64,000 nucleotides of DNA from Rhynchopus sp. YZ270_cl-10 (GCA_964035575.1 OZ037889.1:744001-808000); one strand, 5' to 3'. Shown: positions 44,898 through 55,593, counted from the first letter of the stretch. Numbers and translations are program-made. The notes: a model not told the origin generated them from the letters alone.

Positions 44898-47651
44898 CTA
44901 ATCAACCAAAACAGCCGTCTCACCCTGCGTTCTCTTTATCCTCACGAGGTATTCTGGGTAGACGCGGGCCCTGTCGTAGACTACAAACTCGCGTGGCTTA
45001 TTCGGCAGCGAAGCAAGGATGCTGTCTGTGGACTCATGGCCTTCTTTGCATGAGTTGTGCCCTTCGACACAGGGCGGGCGGCGTGCGGCCTGCTCCTCCT
45101 CGGTGGTGCGTGTTTTGCGCATGTGCGGATTCCCCATAAGCACACGGCAGATGAACATATCACAAAGGCCGTCGCTCGCATCCGCAGTCATGTACTCATC
45201 GGATTTGCTTGAGTTCTCTGCAAAGTACAACCCTGCGCCGTTGAGCCCCCATGAGCAGACACGCTCGTCCATGCCCTGCGAGACAATCAGGTTAGCCCAT
45301 TTGCGCTGTGTCCCATGGAACAGATGTGTCTCATTCACGGCACCACTCAGGAGCTCCGTGCCAAGACCGTGTGTGATGCAGCTTGGGACCACCTCAGGGA
45401 CATCCTTGTTCGCAAGGCGCTCGTGCATCTGTCTGCGCTGCAGCATGTATGACTCCCACAGGTCCACATGCTCGACCCGCAACACCTGCACCACCTCAAG
45501 CCCTGTGTGGGACTCGCCCTTCTTGTTGTTCCTTCCAGTGCCCAGAGCAGAAACAGTGCAGGAGTTTGTGACCATCGCCTGCACAATGTGTTTCACGGAC
45601 CGGGTGACATCCACGACTTCACCTCTGGCCTCACGGTTTTGCCATGCGACGGGTGCCGTGAAGTCGGGTGCCTGTTGCGGCGCAGAAGCGTTAGCACGGA
45701 AGAACGGTGCGTGCGCTATTTGGTCTGCGGTGGGACGTTCTTCGGGTTCTTCTGAGAGCATCTTAGACAGCAGTTCGTATGAATCTTGGGGGACGTTGTC
45801 ACGGGTCACCTCGGGGACAGCTTCGTTGACGGAACGTGGCGTGCTGGTCACGGTGTCGTAGATCATCAACCCAAACGAGAAGATGTCCGATGCACGCGTC
45901 GGTTGCTCCCCTGCAATCACCTCTGGTGCGATGTATCCCTTCGTCCCGCGCACACCGGCCATCGTTGCCGGGGCCATGGTCGCAGTGACCATGCTCAGCG
46001 ATGTGTCCTTGCTGATGTCAAAGTCGCCCAACCGCGCACCACCATCACTTCCGATGAAAACGTTCTCTGGCTTCATGTCGCAGTGCACGAGGCCGTTCTG
46101 GTGGATGCACGCCAACGCCAAGGCCACGTCGTACAGATACCTGCGTGTCCCTGTGGCACCGTGCTTTGTGATGTGCCCTGCAAGATCACCTCCGGCGTAG
46201 TACGGCATCTCCATGTACCAGAAGATGTCTCTGTCCTGGAAGACGCAGGTCACCTCCGCCACACAGGGGTGGTTCAGACGCTGCAGGGCACGCGCCTCAC
46301 GGAGCAGACGCTTGGTTCCGTCACGCTCACCAGAGCTGAACTGCTTCAGCACGACCATAACGCCGTCAGTACGGCGAGCACGGTAGACAGCATGCCGCCC
46401 CTGGTGAAGAACCTCCAGCTCCGTGTACTCCTTGAGCTGTCTATGCCTGACAAGCCCACCCCACATACGCAGCTCCTCGTCAATGGCAAGCTCTGGGTAG
46501 TATTTGATACAGGAATCTGCCACAACCTGTTCGTGCCCTTCTAATGCACGCTGCGCCCGACCAAACTGTCTGCGCGCAGTGTGAATGGCTTCTTTGAGAG
46601 GCGTGGTGTCCTCTTTGCGGCGCTGTGCACGCTTGAGCGCCATGCCAGCCTCTTCAAGCTCCTCCTCCGCAGAGGACAGTTGGTTGGTGAGCTGCCGGAG
46701 TGTCCCCATGAGGGCTTCTTTGTCGGGGCGTGCGGAGCCGTCTTCTATCACCTTTGCGAGGGTCTTCTCGTTGGCGGCGGCGGAGTGGAGGAGGAGGAGC
46801 TGGCTGCGGACAAAGCCGGATGTTTCGAGGGCAATTTCGTGTGTGCGCATGCTGATGGCTTCGTGCGCCTCATGCACACCCACCTCGCTTGCCTCGAGAC
46901 GTGCAAGCACCTTCGCCAGCTTTGGCTCACTGCCCCCCGCAGTCTTCAACAGCGCGACCGCCTTCTCCGAGAGCTGCAGATACGTATCGCACACACCCCC
47001 CGCATGCGTCTGCAGGGCCTCTGTCGTTGCTATCATGGCCTCCAACGCTGCGACGTCGCAGTCGCCTGTTGCGTCGCCCGCATCCTCCAGGGCAAACCCC
47101 TCCAGCTGTGCAAGCTTCTGCGGGACAACGTTTTGCACAAAGCGCAGCGCCCTGCCTGCGGCAGCAAGGTGCACTGCGTGTGCCTTGTTGCGTGCCTCCA
47201 TGCGGGCGGTGCAGTTGCGGTGCTTCTTCGTCTCTGCCATGGCAGCGGTCAGCGTGGCGCGCGCAGAGGAGACTTCGTCCACGATGCTGCAAGGGTCGGC
47301 CTCAGAGGCGGACGTCTTGATCAGATCGATCAACGTCTGCAGCTTGCCGTGGCCGTTGCGGATCTGAAGGATCTTATAAAACAGTGGTGACGCATATGTA
47401 GTCGCAAGGGCAGTCTCTGTCTGCACAGACATCTCTATCTTCTGGGTCTGGAACCCGTAGTTCGCGTTGCCGCCCGAAGACATTGCGTACGGCGAGCTCG
47501 AGGAGGCCTGTTGTTGTTGTTGTTGCTGCTGAAGCGGCACGTTGCTGTGGTGCATCTCCAGAATCATCGCAATGTCGTCGTCCCTTACGAACTGTGCAGG
47601 CGTTTCTCCTGTAGACGTTGATGATGTTGAAGATGTTGTTGATATCATCAT
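44898..47651 (-). CDS. Protein kinase fused to a PARP catalytic domain
   Basis: The 917-residue ORF has no introns. Residues 1-90 are low-complexity with an eight-Gln run. Residues about 95-380 are helical and partly coiled coil. A kinase domain spans about 405-650: Lys436 in VVLKQF, Glu452, HCD-MKPEN with Asp525 (HRD with Cys for Arg), DFD at 543-545 (DFG with Asp for Gly), and APE at 575-577. Catalytic Lys, Glu and both Asp remain, so activity is plausible. A PARP domain spans about 720-905: LFHGT with His779, GAGLYFAENSSKSDEY with Tyr809, and REFVVYD with Glu888. The complete His-Tyr-Glu triad is that of polymer-forming PARPs. It could couple phosphorylation to ADP-ribosylation in one polypeptide; this is inference. 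The start is Met1 or Met2. Confidence 0.9.
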   Translation of the reverse strand: MMISTTSSTSSTSTGETPAQFVRDDDIAMILEMHHSNVPLQQQQQQQQASSSSPYAMSSGGNANYGFQTQKIEMSVQTETALATTYASPLFYKILQIRNGHGKLQTLIDLIKTSASEADPCSIVDEVSSARATLTAAMAETKKHRNCTARMEARNKAHAVHLAAAGRALRFVQNVVPQKLAQLEGFALEDAGDATGDCDVAALEAMIATTEALQTHAGGVCDTYLQLSEKAVALLKTAGGSEPKLAKVLARLEASEVGVHEAHEAISMRTHEIALETSGFVRSQLLLLHSAAANEKTLAKVIEDGSARPDKEALMGTLRQLTNQLSSAEEELEEAGMALKRAQRRKEDTTPLKEAIHTARRQFGRAQRALEGHEQVVADSCIKYYPELAIDEELRMWGGLVRHRQLKEYTELEVLHQGRHAVYRARRTDGVMVVLKQFSSGERDGTKRLLREARALQRLNHPCVAEVTCVFQDRDIFWYMEMPYYAGGDLAGHITKHGATGTRRYLYDVALALACIHQNGLVHCDMKPENVFIGSDGGARLGDFDISKDTSLSMVTATMAPATMAGVRGTKGYIAPEVIAGEQPTRASDIFSFGLMIYDTVTSTPRSVNEAVPEVTRDNVPQDSYELLSKMLSEEPEERPTADQIAHAPFFRANASAPQQAPDFTAPVAWQNREARGEVVDVTRSVKHIVQAMVTNSCTVSALGTGRNNKKGESHTGLEVVQVLRVEHVDLWESYMLQRRQMHERLANKDVPEVVPSCITHGLGTELLSGAVNETHLFHGTQRKWANLIVSQGMDERVCSWGLNGAGLYFAENSSKSDEYMTADASDGLCDMFICRVLMGNPHMRKTRTTEEEQAARRPPCVEGHNSCKEGHESTDSILASLPNKPREFVVYDRARVYPEYLVRIKRTQGETAVLVD

Positions 47652-47807
47652 TGTGATGAATTCTTGGGAACCAAACTATCACATTTGACACATGGTCTCA
47701 ATTTTTGAGGCAAACTACTCAAAGAAATCAACAGCAAAAAGAAAAAAGTTAATGACCCTTTCTGTGCACTTTGAAAACACAATTCAGTGGTATGGGTAAG
47801 GAGGAGG

Positions 47808-50800
47808 TTACACACCCTTATGGTTTTGGGCGTAGAGGTTCGCGCCCAGATGCAGGAGTGCTTCTATTGCCTGGCGTTGCTTGTGGTGGCATGCGATGTG
47901 GAGGGGGGTGCATCCTGTAGTGTATTGAGGTGGTTAGATGACTCCAGGCTGGGACGAACCCATATAGTCAGGGGTCTTGCTGTGTGTAACATTGGAAGAC
48001 CTAGATATGCATCACAATGAGTCATGAGTGAAGTACAAAAAAAAAGAGAAGTTGAACTATGCAAAACACCTAAGGAGAAAAGTTGCTAACAATGAGTCCC
48101 TCACGTTAATCACCGATTGACTTTGATAACGGCTGAAAGGGGGTGCTATGTTGTGCTACTTTCTGCTATTTTCTGCTATTTTGGGGTCGTCGGCCACACC
48201 AATAACAGTATTGATTTCAGGAATATGAACTTATGGTTTTCGATGAACTCCAGGTCCATTGCGTGCGTCGAGTGGTGATCCACACAACGAACATCTCCCA
48301 CAACGACGACTCCCGGTGTAAAAATATCAATTTAATATACTTTCCATTCAAAGAAGAAGAAAGCACACAAAAGGACGTTCAAAAACGATAAAAAAAAATA
48401 GGGGGTGTTATGGGATAGGTGCAATACCATTGTCTGCCTGCACATCAACCTCAAGCCCCCACTCCAGCACCTTTACAATGATTTGCGACATTCCCTTCCA
48501 CGCGGCCCAGTGGAGCACAGTGCTGCCTTTTGCGGTGGCCCCAATCGGGAGTGCACCGCGTTCAAGAAGGAAAAGTGCGATGGCCTCGTTCTGGTAGAAC
48601 ACGGCTGTCATGAGTACGGTAACACCTATGTATTGGGATGATATGTACGGGGGTTTTTTAAAAAAAAATATTTTATACAAACACCTTCCCACCAGTTGTA
48701 ATGAATATCCACTTCTATGCCAACAGAGTTCCTGTACAAAATACCCCCTCAGGGAGCACACTAATGACATTTATTCCACTGAAAATTAGTTCAGCCGTTT
48801 TGAAATCGCCTCACTGTCCACATCAGTACAGTTCTGGCACACGCACACGGTACAGGACAACACCACGTCTCCCTACATACCCTCATGGTTTGCGGAGTTA
48901 ATGTTCGCGCCTGCCTCCAGTATGAGTTCGATGATGTTCAGGTTGCCGAACTTCACTGCCACCATCAAGGGAGTTACGCCTGCAGAGATGGGTGGTAATG
49001 GTGGTGGGGTGGTTTGAAAAAGTTTGTTTCAACTTTGTTGTTTTTTGTTTTTGTTTTTGCTACTCTGTTTGTTTTGTATTGCATTTCATTGTAGTACTTT
49101 GCAAGTTGAGAGGTAGGTGCGCTTCTTTGTTAAGATAGCGACTAATTCCTGAAGCCTCACTACAATGGTGGTGGGGTGGTGGAAGACCACTACATCACAG
49201 CATACCGCTGCCTCTCATCAAAGTATAGGTTGTGGGGGGGGATTTGAAAGTTTGGTTGTTTTGTTTTTGAAAACTTGGTTGTATTGGTGTAGACACCCGA
49301 GGATGAACTCCACTATAAGTTTTTGTTTTTGCTACTCTGTTTGTTTTGTATTGTATTTCACTGTAGCTTTGTAAATTCAGAGGTATGTGCGCTTTGTTAA
49401 AATAGCCAATAGATAATAGGGGAGAGAGGAAAACTAAAATTAATTATATACTCTAGGTAAATATTGAAGCTATATTTACCTGAGGGGGGTGTCAACCACC
49501 AAGGGTTCGGATTTACCGAGCCGAAGGCGAGGTAAATCCGCACCCGAGGTGGTTGACACCCCCCGAAGGTAAATATCTTCAATATTTACCAAGAGTTTGT
49601 AATTTTATTTCCCAAAATAAAGTGCCAAAAGCCAAATTGCTTAGGAGATTGTGACCCTTGCGTGCTGTTGGTTGATGGGTGTGTGGGGAGGTGAATGGTG
49701 GTGGTAAACAAAAACTTTTTGGTCGTCGCCTCGTTCTTTTACGAACCCTTAGGAGGAGAGTGCCCAAACGGGGGGGAAAGCCACTTGCAGCTTCTCCCCG
49801 TTTTCGTGTTCATGTGTGTAGTTAAGCCTACTGAACACATACCACATGGTGTTGGGTTTATACTCCTTCTCCTAGGCTTGTACACAGAAGTGTACTTTGG
49901 TGTAACTTAGATGGTCAAAACACCCGATTTTTGCGGGTTTTTGCATTTTTTGGTGCCCAAAAACCCAACGCAGGTCGAATTTTTCCCGGATTTTTTTTTC
50001 TTCTGAGATTTTTTTTTGATTTTTTGACAAGGCGTTGGCCCATACATTTTGACAGGTATAGGTGGATTTTTGTACAGAAAATGACCGGGGAATAAATTTG
50101 TGATGCTCAAAACAGCCCAATTCTTGCTTTTTTTGATTTTTTGGTCCCAGAAGGGTGCCTAGGGTGTAGTGAGCAGTCACAAAAACACTTGTGAAAAAAG
50201 AAAAAAAAAATTTTTTTTTTGCCGGGAAAATATTATAATATTTTACCTACCCATTTTTGGCTGGGATCCCCGGCTATTTACTATATTTTACCTGCTCAAA
50301 TTACTATATTTACCTGCTCCAATTTTTTACGTGTAATTTGGTCGGGGAAAATATGAAAATAGCAGGGAAATACTGACACTTTACCGTCCCTGCCTCCTAA
50401 GCAATTTGGCTTGAGGCACTTTATTTCGGGGAATAAAATTTTTTTATTTCGGGTTTTTGAAAATGCGACTCTGTATCAATGATTTCTTCTCTAAAAAGGA
50501 GTCATGAAAGAGGGGAGGGAAAAGAGCTACCCTAGTATGGTCCTCGGTTTAGTCAGATTGATTACCATTTAAAGTTGGTTTGAATACAAAAGCCTTCTCG
50601 TGACACTGACCGGTGTGTGGGTAAAGAGGGGCAAAACGTTGTGGTATTTTTTTGAGAGACAAAATATATAAAAGAAAGAAAAGTTTATAAGATGAACCTA
50701 AGCCTCTCTGTGCTTAGTCACCTTATCATATTCGTTATCGTATAGAAAGAAAACATACCAGTGGTATCTTGTTTGTTGATCGCCACCGACTTCGCCTTAG

Positions 50801-50885
50801 CCCTTATCTTCTCCTCATTTTGCTGGACGATGCTGTCAAGGAAGTCTGCGTATCTCTTACTCTTCTTCTTCGCCGACAGAAACAT
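47808..50885 (-). CDS. Small ankyrin-repeat protein, four exons
   Basis: Four exons join in frame to 176 residues. Exon 1 (50759-50885) starts MFLSAKKKSKRYADFLDSI, a basic helix. Exon 2 (48881-48979) encodes one ankyrin repeat (VTPLMVAVKFGNLNIIELIL), exon 3 (48428-48625) two repeats (including STVLHWAAWKGMSQIIVKVL), and exon 4 (47808-47914) a last repeat (CTPLHIACHHKQRQAIEALL) ending NHKGV and TAA. All three introns are phase 1 and interrupt the same glycine codon just before the xTPL motif, so exons correspond to whole 33-residue repeats. Donors are GTATGT, GTATGT and GTATTG. Intron 1 is about 1.8 kb and holds a large palindrome and dispersed repeats; further exons inside it cannot be excluded, but the frame is already continuous without them. 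A protein-binding role is likely and the partner is unknown. Confidence 0.8.
49456..49590. repeat. 135-bp near-perfect palindrome in ankyrin intron 1
   Basis: The ends are GGTAAATATTGAAG and CTTCAATATTTACC. Inside follow arms GGGGGGTGTCAACCACC / GGTGGTTGACACCCCCC and CGGATTTACC / GGTAAATCCG around a loop of about 13 nt. The structure fits a short inverted-repeat transposon (MITE) folded on itself. I see no clear target duplication. Confidence 0.85.
49905..50195. repeat. Dispersed repeat, copy in ankyrin intron 1
   Basis: It contains GACAAGGCGTTGGCCCATAC, CCCGATTTTTGCG and TTGGTCCCAGAAGGGTGCCTAGGGTGTAGTGAGCAG, which in reverse complement match the two tandem copies at 51687-52060. It is therefore an inverted copy of the same family. 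Confidence 0.7.
50575..50613. repeat. Dispersed GAATACAAAAGCC...CTCGTGACA element
   Basis: Related copies lie at 43181-43217, 61322-61396 and 63184-63265. They share a core like TTGAAATACAAAGCCCTCTC, and the last two also share a GGTGTACCCCAACC-like tail. Confidence 0.5.
50686..50727 (-). repeat. Stem-loop family copy in ankyrin intron 1
   Basis: TATAAGATGAACCTAAGCC and GCTTAGTCACCTTAT. On the gene strand it begins 31 nt after the GTATGT donor of exon 1 and is followed by AAACTTTTCTTTC, the same arrangement as in the Tctex1 intron. Confidence 0.8.
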
Positions 50886-51383
50886 GGTGCAGGTGCCCTC
50901 CCGCTATGTTAGATAATTTGGGGGGAAACAAAACTTCGGGGAAAAAGCCGAAAAACTGCCTCACAATCTACCCTTCAAGAGAGAGGATTTACATCCAAGA
51001 AAAACTGCAGAAAAAGGTTGAGAAGATGAACCTTAACCTTCATCACCATTGCTGATGTACAGCATCTGCTTACCGTTTTTTTTCTCTACAACGGGATTGT
51101 CGCAGTCAAAGGGAGCCAGAATTGAAACAGTCAGTGGGGAACGTAAAATGGTAAGATGGGGTAGGGTGGGGAAAAGCCCTCTCTTTTTTTTTCTATTTGA
51201 TTGCATTTTTTCGTTCTTTGTATTCTCTTCCCAACCGTTTTTTTTTCTTTGTCCTTTTTTTTTCTTTTGCGTTAACGTTAGCGAGAGAACACAATGTATC
51301 TTTTCTTACCATTTTTTGCATCACCCACCAAATAGGTTCAGAACTCAATGTCACCCAAAAAAAAGGGGCGAGGATACGGGGGA

Positions 51384-51536
51384 TCCGTAAATAGACCGGC
51401 AACGACCAGACACGTAATTAGTGTGTATAGCCGGTCTTTAGCCGGTCTTTAGGGTCCGTAAAAAGACCGGCTCTTAAGGATTACCGGCTATAAGGGCCGG
51501 TCCTACCCACCCTCGAAAAAGACCGGCAGACCGGGT
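51384..51536. repeat. Cluster of GACCGGC / GCCGGTC repeats
   Basis: Seven or more GACCGG or CCGGTC sites lie in 150 bp, in both orientations, several preceded by GTAAAAA or CTTTA. The segment can fold into several alternative hairpins. Its role is unknown. Confidence 0.6.
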
Positions 51537-51686
51537 GTACAATTGTACACACAAAAAATACCCGATTTTTTGGAAAAAACCAAAGGGGGGACCCTTTGGT
51601 CGCCGAAATTCCCCAGCCAAAATTGGTCGCAAAATCGGCCGATTTTTCAAAAATCTCAAAAAAAAAAAAATCCCAAATTTTTTTTT

Positions 51687-52060
51687 CACAAGTGTTTTTG
51701 AGGCCTGCTCACTACACCCTAGGCACCCTTCTGGGACCAAAAAGTTAAAAAAAGCATGAATTGAGCTGTTTTGAGCATCTAGAGTTAATTCCCCGGCCAT
51801 TTTCTGCACCACCAGTGCACTTTGTATGGGCCAGCGCCTTGTCGAAAAATCGAAAAATCGAAAAAAAAAAAAAAATCCCAATTTTTTTTCACAAGTGTTT
51901 TTGAGGCCTGCTCACTACACCCTAGGCACCCTTCTGGGACCAAAAAGTTAAAAAAAGCATGAATTGAGCTGTTTTGAGCATCTAGAGTTAATTCCCCGGC
52001 CATTTTCTGCACCACCAGTGCACTTTGTACGGGCCAGCGCCTTGTCAAAAAATCGAAAAA
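51687..52060. repeat. Two tandem copies of a 203-bp dispersed repeat
   Basis: The second copy starts at 51890 with the same CACAAGTGTTTTTGAGGCC. Both include CCCGGCCATTTTCTGCACC and GGGCCAGCGCCTTGTC and differ at few positions. More diverged relatives follow to about 52800. Confidence 0.85.
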
Positions 52061-53361
52061 TCTCAAAAAAAAAAATTTTTTTTTCGGGAAAATTTCGACC
52101 CCTGAGTTGGGTTTTTGGGCACCAAAAAGTGCAAAAAAACGCAAAAATTGGGTGTTTTGACGATCTGGGGGTAAACCATATGCATTATGCACCTTATGCA
52201 TTACTACAGGGGCCCACAATTTCGACTTTTCCTTAGCAAATTCCGTCACAATTTTTTTTTTTCGATTTTGGCAAAGACAAATCTCAGGCAAAAAAAATCA
52301 CCCCGATAGTGGGTCCTTGGGTGTCCAAAGATGCCAAAAACAAAAAAAATTGATGTTTTGACCATCGGTGGGCACCTAAAACGCACTTTTCTGCCCAAAA
52401 AATGAATATCGATTTTTCCTTAGCGTTCTTATAGCCGTGATTTTTCAGTTTTTTTTCGCAAAGGGTGAAAAAAAAATTCACCGAAAATAGTGTGTCCTTG
52501 GGAGACCAAAAACGCAAAAAAAACGCAAAATTTTGGTGTTTTGACCCTTCAGAAGCACCCAAAACGCACTTTTGTGTACAAAAACACGCATATTTCACAT
52601 TTCCTTAGCAATTCCTTTCACAAGTACAAGGCGATTTTTGACCAGACAAAAGGAATTTTATTGCTCAAAAACGGGCGTGGTAGGCACCCGAAGTCATAAA
52701 ATGGCCCAAAGAATCCAAAAAACCTCAGAAATACATGTTCGTGAAAAACATTTGCAAGTCAAAATTCAACCACAATACGGTCATTTTGTGCATACCCTGT
52801 GGCTGTAGTGGCTAGAGAACACGCATGCAGACCTGTTCCTTGCAATTTCCAGTGTTGTGTTTATCAATGCATGCATCCAGAGGACCTCTGGTTTACGTAA
52901 TCGTAGGCACTCCTGAACAAAAATGAAGTCGGTTTTTTACCCAAAATCGGGGTGTGTGGGCCCTAATTTGCTCCAAATTTGGCCGAAAATTGGGATTTTT
53001 CTGAAAATTTCATTGTGCTCAGCAAAAATCCTTGCTTTTTTGAAGAATTTTCCAAAAAATATGCTATACCCCCTATGACTGGACCCAACTCCCCTCACCC
53101 TTTTTTTTTTTCACCCAAAAGGGCCGGAAATTTTACACACGAATACACAAACTTACGGACCCCCCTACGACTGTTTTTGCATCGACACTCACTTTTTATA
53201 ACTACTGATATAAAGATCTGCTACTCAATGTCGGACAAAAACATTTTTGTACTTTTTTTCCCCCCCTCGATAATAAGAGGGCCAGTGGCTTGCTGTCTAA
53301 TCAAATGCATTTTTCCCCTTCTCTCTGCGCTATACACCGCGTATGAAGAAACGAAGCATAG

Positions 53362-53453
53362 ACCACCTGATTTTTACCCCGCATACAAGGCACGTTTTGG
53401 ACCGAATAGGACCGTATACGCGCCTATATATATAGCAGGGTAAAAATCAGGTG
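53362..53453. repeat. Inverted repeat, about 17-bp arms
   Basis: The arms CCACCTGATTTTTACCC and GGGTAAAAATCAGGTGG enclose about 57 bp with a smaller pair of GTATACG-like arms. This could be another small MITE. Confidence 0.7.
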
Positions 53454-53780
53454 GATAGAGAAAAAAAGAGAAAAAAAACACACACGGGGCACATAAACAA
53501 GCAAACCAAACGGCTCCTATGTGGATGATAGGTTAGCAAACAGCAAACAGTGCCAAAGTCGCTACTGTAGTGAAATGATAGTGGGGTGTGGGCAAGCAAA
53601 TAAGCGAACTCCACAAGGTGACGCGCGGTGCCACCTAAAAGGGTAAGGTTAAAAGAAGGGGGGCGCACATAACACAAGGCCCCCCAAAAAGCGCCGAATA
53701 GTAAGATAGTCCGAAGGGAAGAAAAATATGTCGAGAGAAGCGTAAGAAGACGGGAAATACGACTCGCTGCAGAAAAAGAA

Positions 53781-53812
53781 AGGTTGAAGCCTCGCGTGCT
53801 TAGTCGCCTATA
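53781..53812 (-). repeat. Stem-loop family copy before a pyrimidine tract
   Basis: AGGTTGAAGCCTCG with GTGCTTAGTCGCCT. On the minus strand it runs into CTTTCTTTTTCTGCAG, an excellent acceptor. Confidence 0.65.
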
Positions 53813-53969
53813 AGAAAGGGCCAGGAACAACCACAAACAGCTCTTTTTTGTTGCCTTGGCAATATTGAGTGGTAAGCCATTGTATTGAACGGGTTTCGGT
53901 GGCTCCTTGAGGAAGAGGGGGGGAAAGGTAGGTGTGCAGTGTGGGTTAGCTGAAAAAAAGAAAGGTTTT

Positions 53970-54003
53970 GAAGGTGAACCAGCCTCTCGTGCTGAGTCAC
54001 CAG
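53970..54003 (-). repeat. Stem-loop family copy before a pyrimidine tract
   Basis: GAAGGTGAACCAGCCTC with GTGCTGAGTCACC. On the minus strand it is followed by CTTTCTTTTTTTCAG. Confidence 0.65.
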
Positions 54004-54166
54004 TTTTTTTAAAGGAAAAGTGTGAGGGACGAAAGTTAGGAAAAAAAAAAGTGAGTCCCAAACGCTCCAAAACCCCCCAAAAAAAATCCCCCCATGCACC
54101 CCCCCCTTGATCACTACCTACTGTTATCTTCTTGAAGCGGGGGGGAAGAAGGGGGGGAAAAGTTTG

Positions 54167-54196
54167 TAAGATGAAGCCTCGTGTGCTTGGTCACCT
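54167..54196 (-). repeat. Stem-loop family copy before a pyrimidine tract
   Basis: TAAGATGAAGCCTCG with GCTTGGTCACCTTA. A long C/T tract follows on the minus strand, ending CTTCAAG. Confidence 0.65.
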
Positions 54197-54872
54197 TAAA
54201 AAGAGTGCGTTTTTCTTGAGAGAGTGAAGACTGATTGTATGGTAGTTGCACTAAAACCCTACCCCCCCCCGATGAAACCGATTGAGCGAAGCAAAAATAT
54301 AAACAAAACAAAACAAAAAAAAAATTGAAAGATGACCGCACTTTGCGCAGGCCATCTCAACAACAGGGGGGAGAAGCTGACATGTAAAAGCCTTCCCCCC
54401 CCTCCATTTTTGTCCAAAATCCATACACATCACACGCACTTCTCTTTCACATTGAGAAAAAAAGGGGGGGATTTACAAGATTATCCACAGCGTTGAATTG
54501 TAGTACCGACACGGAACAAGGATTGACTGTGAAATGCGATGTGACTGCAACACGTCCAGTTGGGAGACCTTAATCAGGATCTGCGCAAATTGGACCGGGG
54601 GAGCCTTGGGGGGAAGGGGCGAAGTATACTTGAACGATGAATTGTGCCTGTACAGTGCAACACGCACTTATATTGTGATGGCACAAAAGGGTCCATTACT
54701 GTCCTGCTGATGGGTAAAGTCATCGTTTCAAGAGGGGGAAACAACCAAGAATATTTTATAACCCTCTCTCTATTGCCACCTGACGTGACTGAACAACACA
54801 AAAACCAACGCAAGATACTCCAAAAAAAAAGCCCTCCGATGGATGATTGTCGATACTACAAAAAAAAAGAGA

Positions 54873-54952
54873 GAAATTGAAGGTGCAAAACGCCTCACCT
54901 AACATCGGCCGACACAAGACACTGGTTCACCACGGGGTTATCAAAACCCCAG
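54873..54952. repeat. Dispersed GTGCAAAACGCC element with hairpin
   Basis: AAATTGAAGGTGCAAAACGCC opens it, and GGGGTTATCAAAACCCC forms a terminal hairpin like that of the copy in golgin intron 1. Confidence 0.5.
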
Positions 54953-55593
54953 AGAGAGCACTTCATTAATATGCACACAGTTTCCATGAGGGAAGCTTGT
55001 ATGAAGGCACATAATCATTGCCTCAACCAGAACGGTGTCTAAAAAAAATAGTCACTCTGATAGGTAAAAGGAAGGTTTTTTTTTTTTTTCCTTTTCGTTG
55101 ATTGCTCAATTACCTTGGGGGTGAATTGGCACATAGGAACTATTTCTCCTTTAAGCCACCCTTTGTAGGTATAAAAAAATGAAGGGGGCAGGGAAAATCA
55201 CAGTTGTCACAATATATCTAGACTTTAGCTTTAGTGTTCTCATAAATATGTTATGGGATACAAAAAACAAAAATTCAACAAAACGAGGGGGGGGTGCCCG
55301 AATCAGTATTTTTAACTATTTTTTGTTGATTGAGTTTAGGGCAAAAGGGGGAAGGGGGGGTGTTTTCATCACAAAGCATTGAAGCGAATCAGAATATGAA
55401 TGAAGAGAAAATGGAATCTGACTTCAGGATATGGCAAGTGGGGGGGGGGGGGGGGGGGGAAAGAGAGAAAAAAATTGCAGGCACGCACCTTCCGTCGATT
55501 CTATTTCCTCTTGTCAATGCTTGTTTACCAAAAAAATAAAGTACAAATCTTAATCTGTTATCAATCAGGCTGGGGGATAAAAGAAAATTGTGG

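Noticed and set aside
45786-47390. Plus-strand frames opposite the kinase-PARP gene
   Set aside because: They are shadows of the GC-rich coding strand; kinase and PARP motifs lie on the minus strand.
51020-51140. Exon reading SILAPFDCDNPVVEKKN before GTAAGC
   Set aside because: It reads well, but no acceptor AG lies upstream in the pyrimidine tract before it, so it cannot be supported as an exon.
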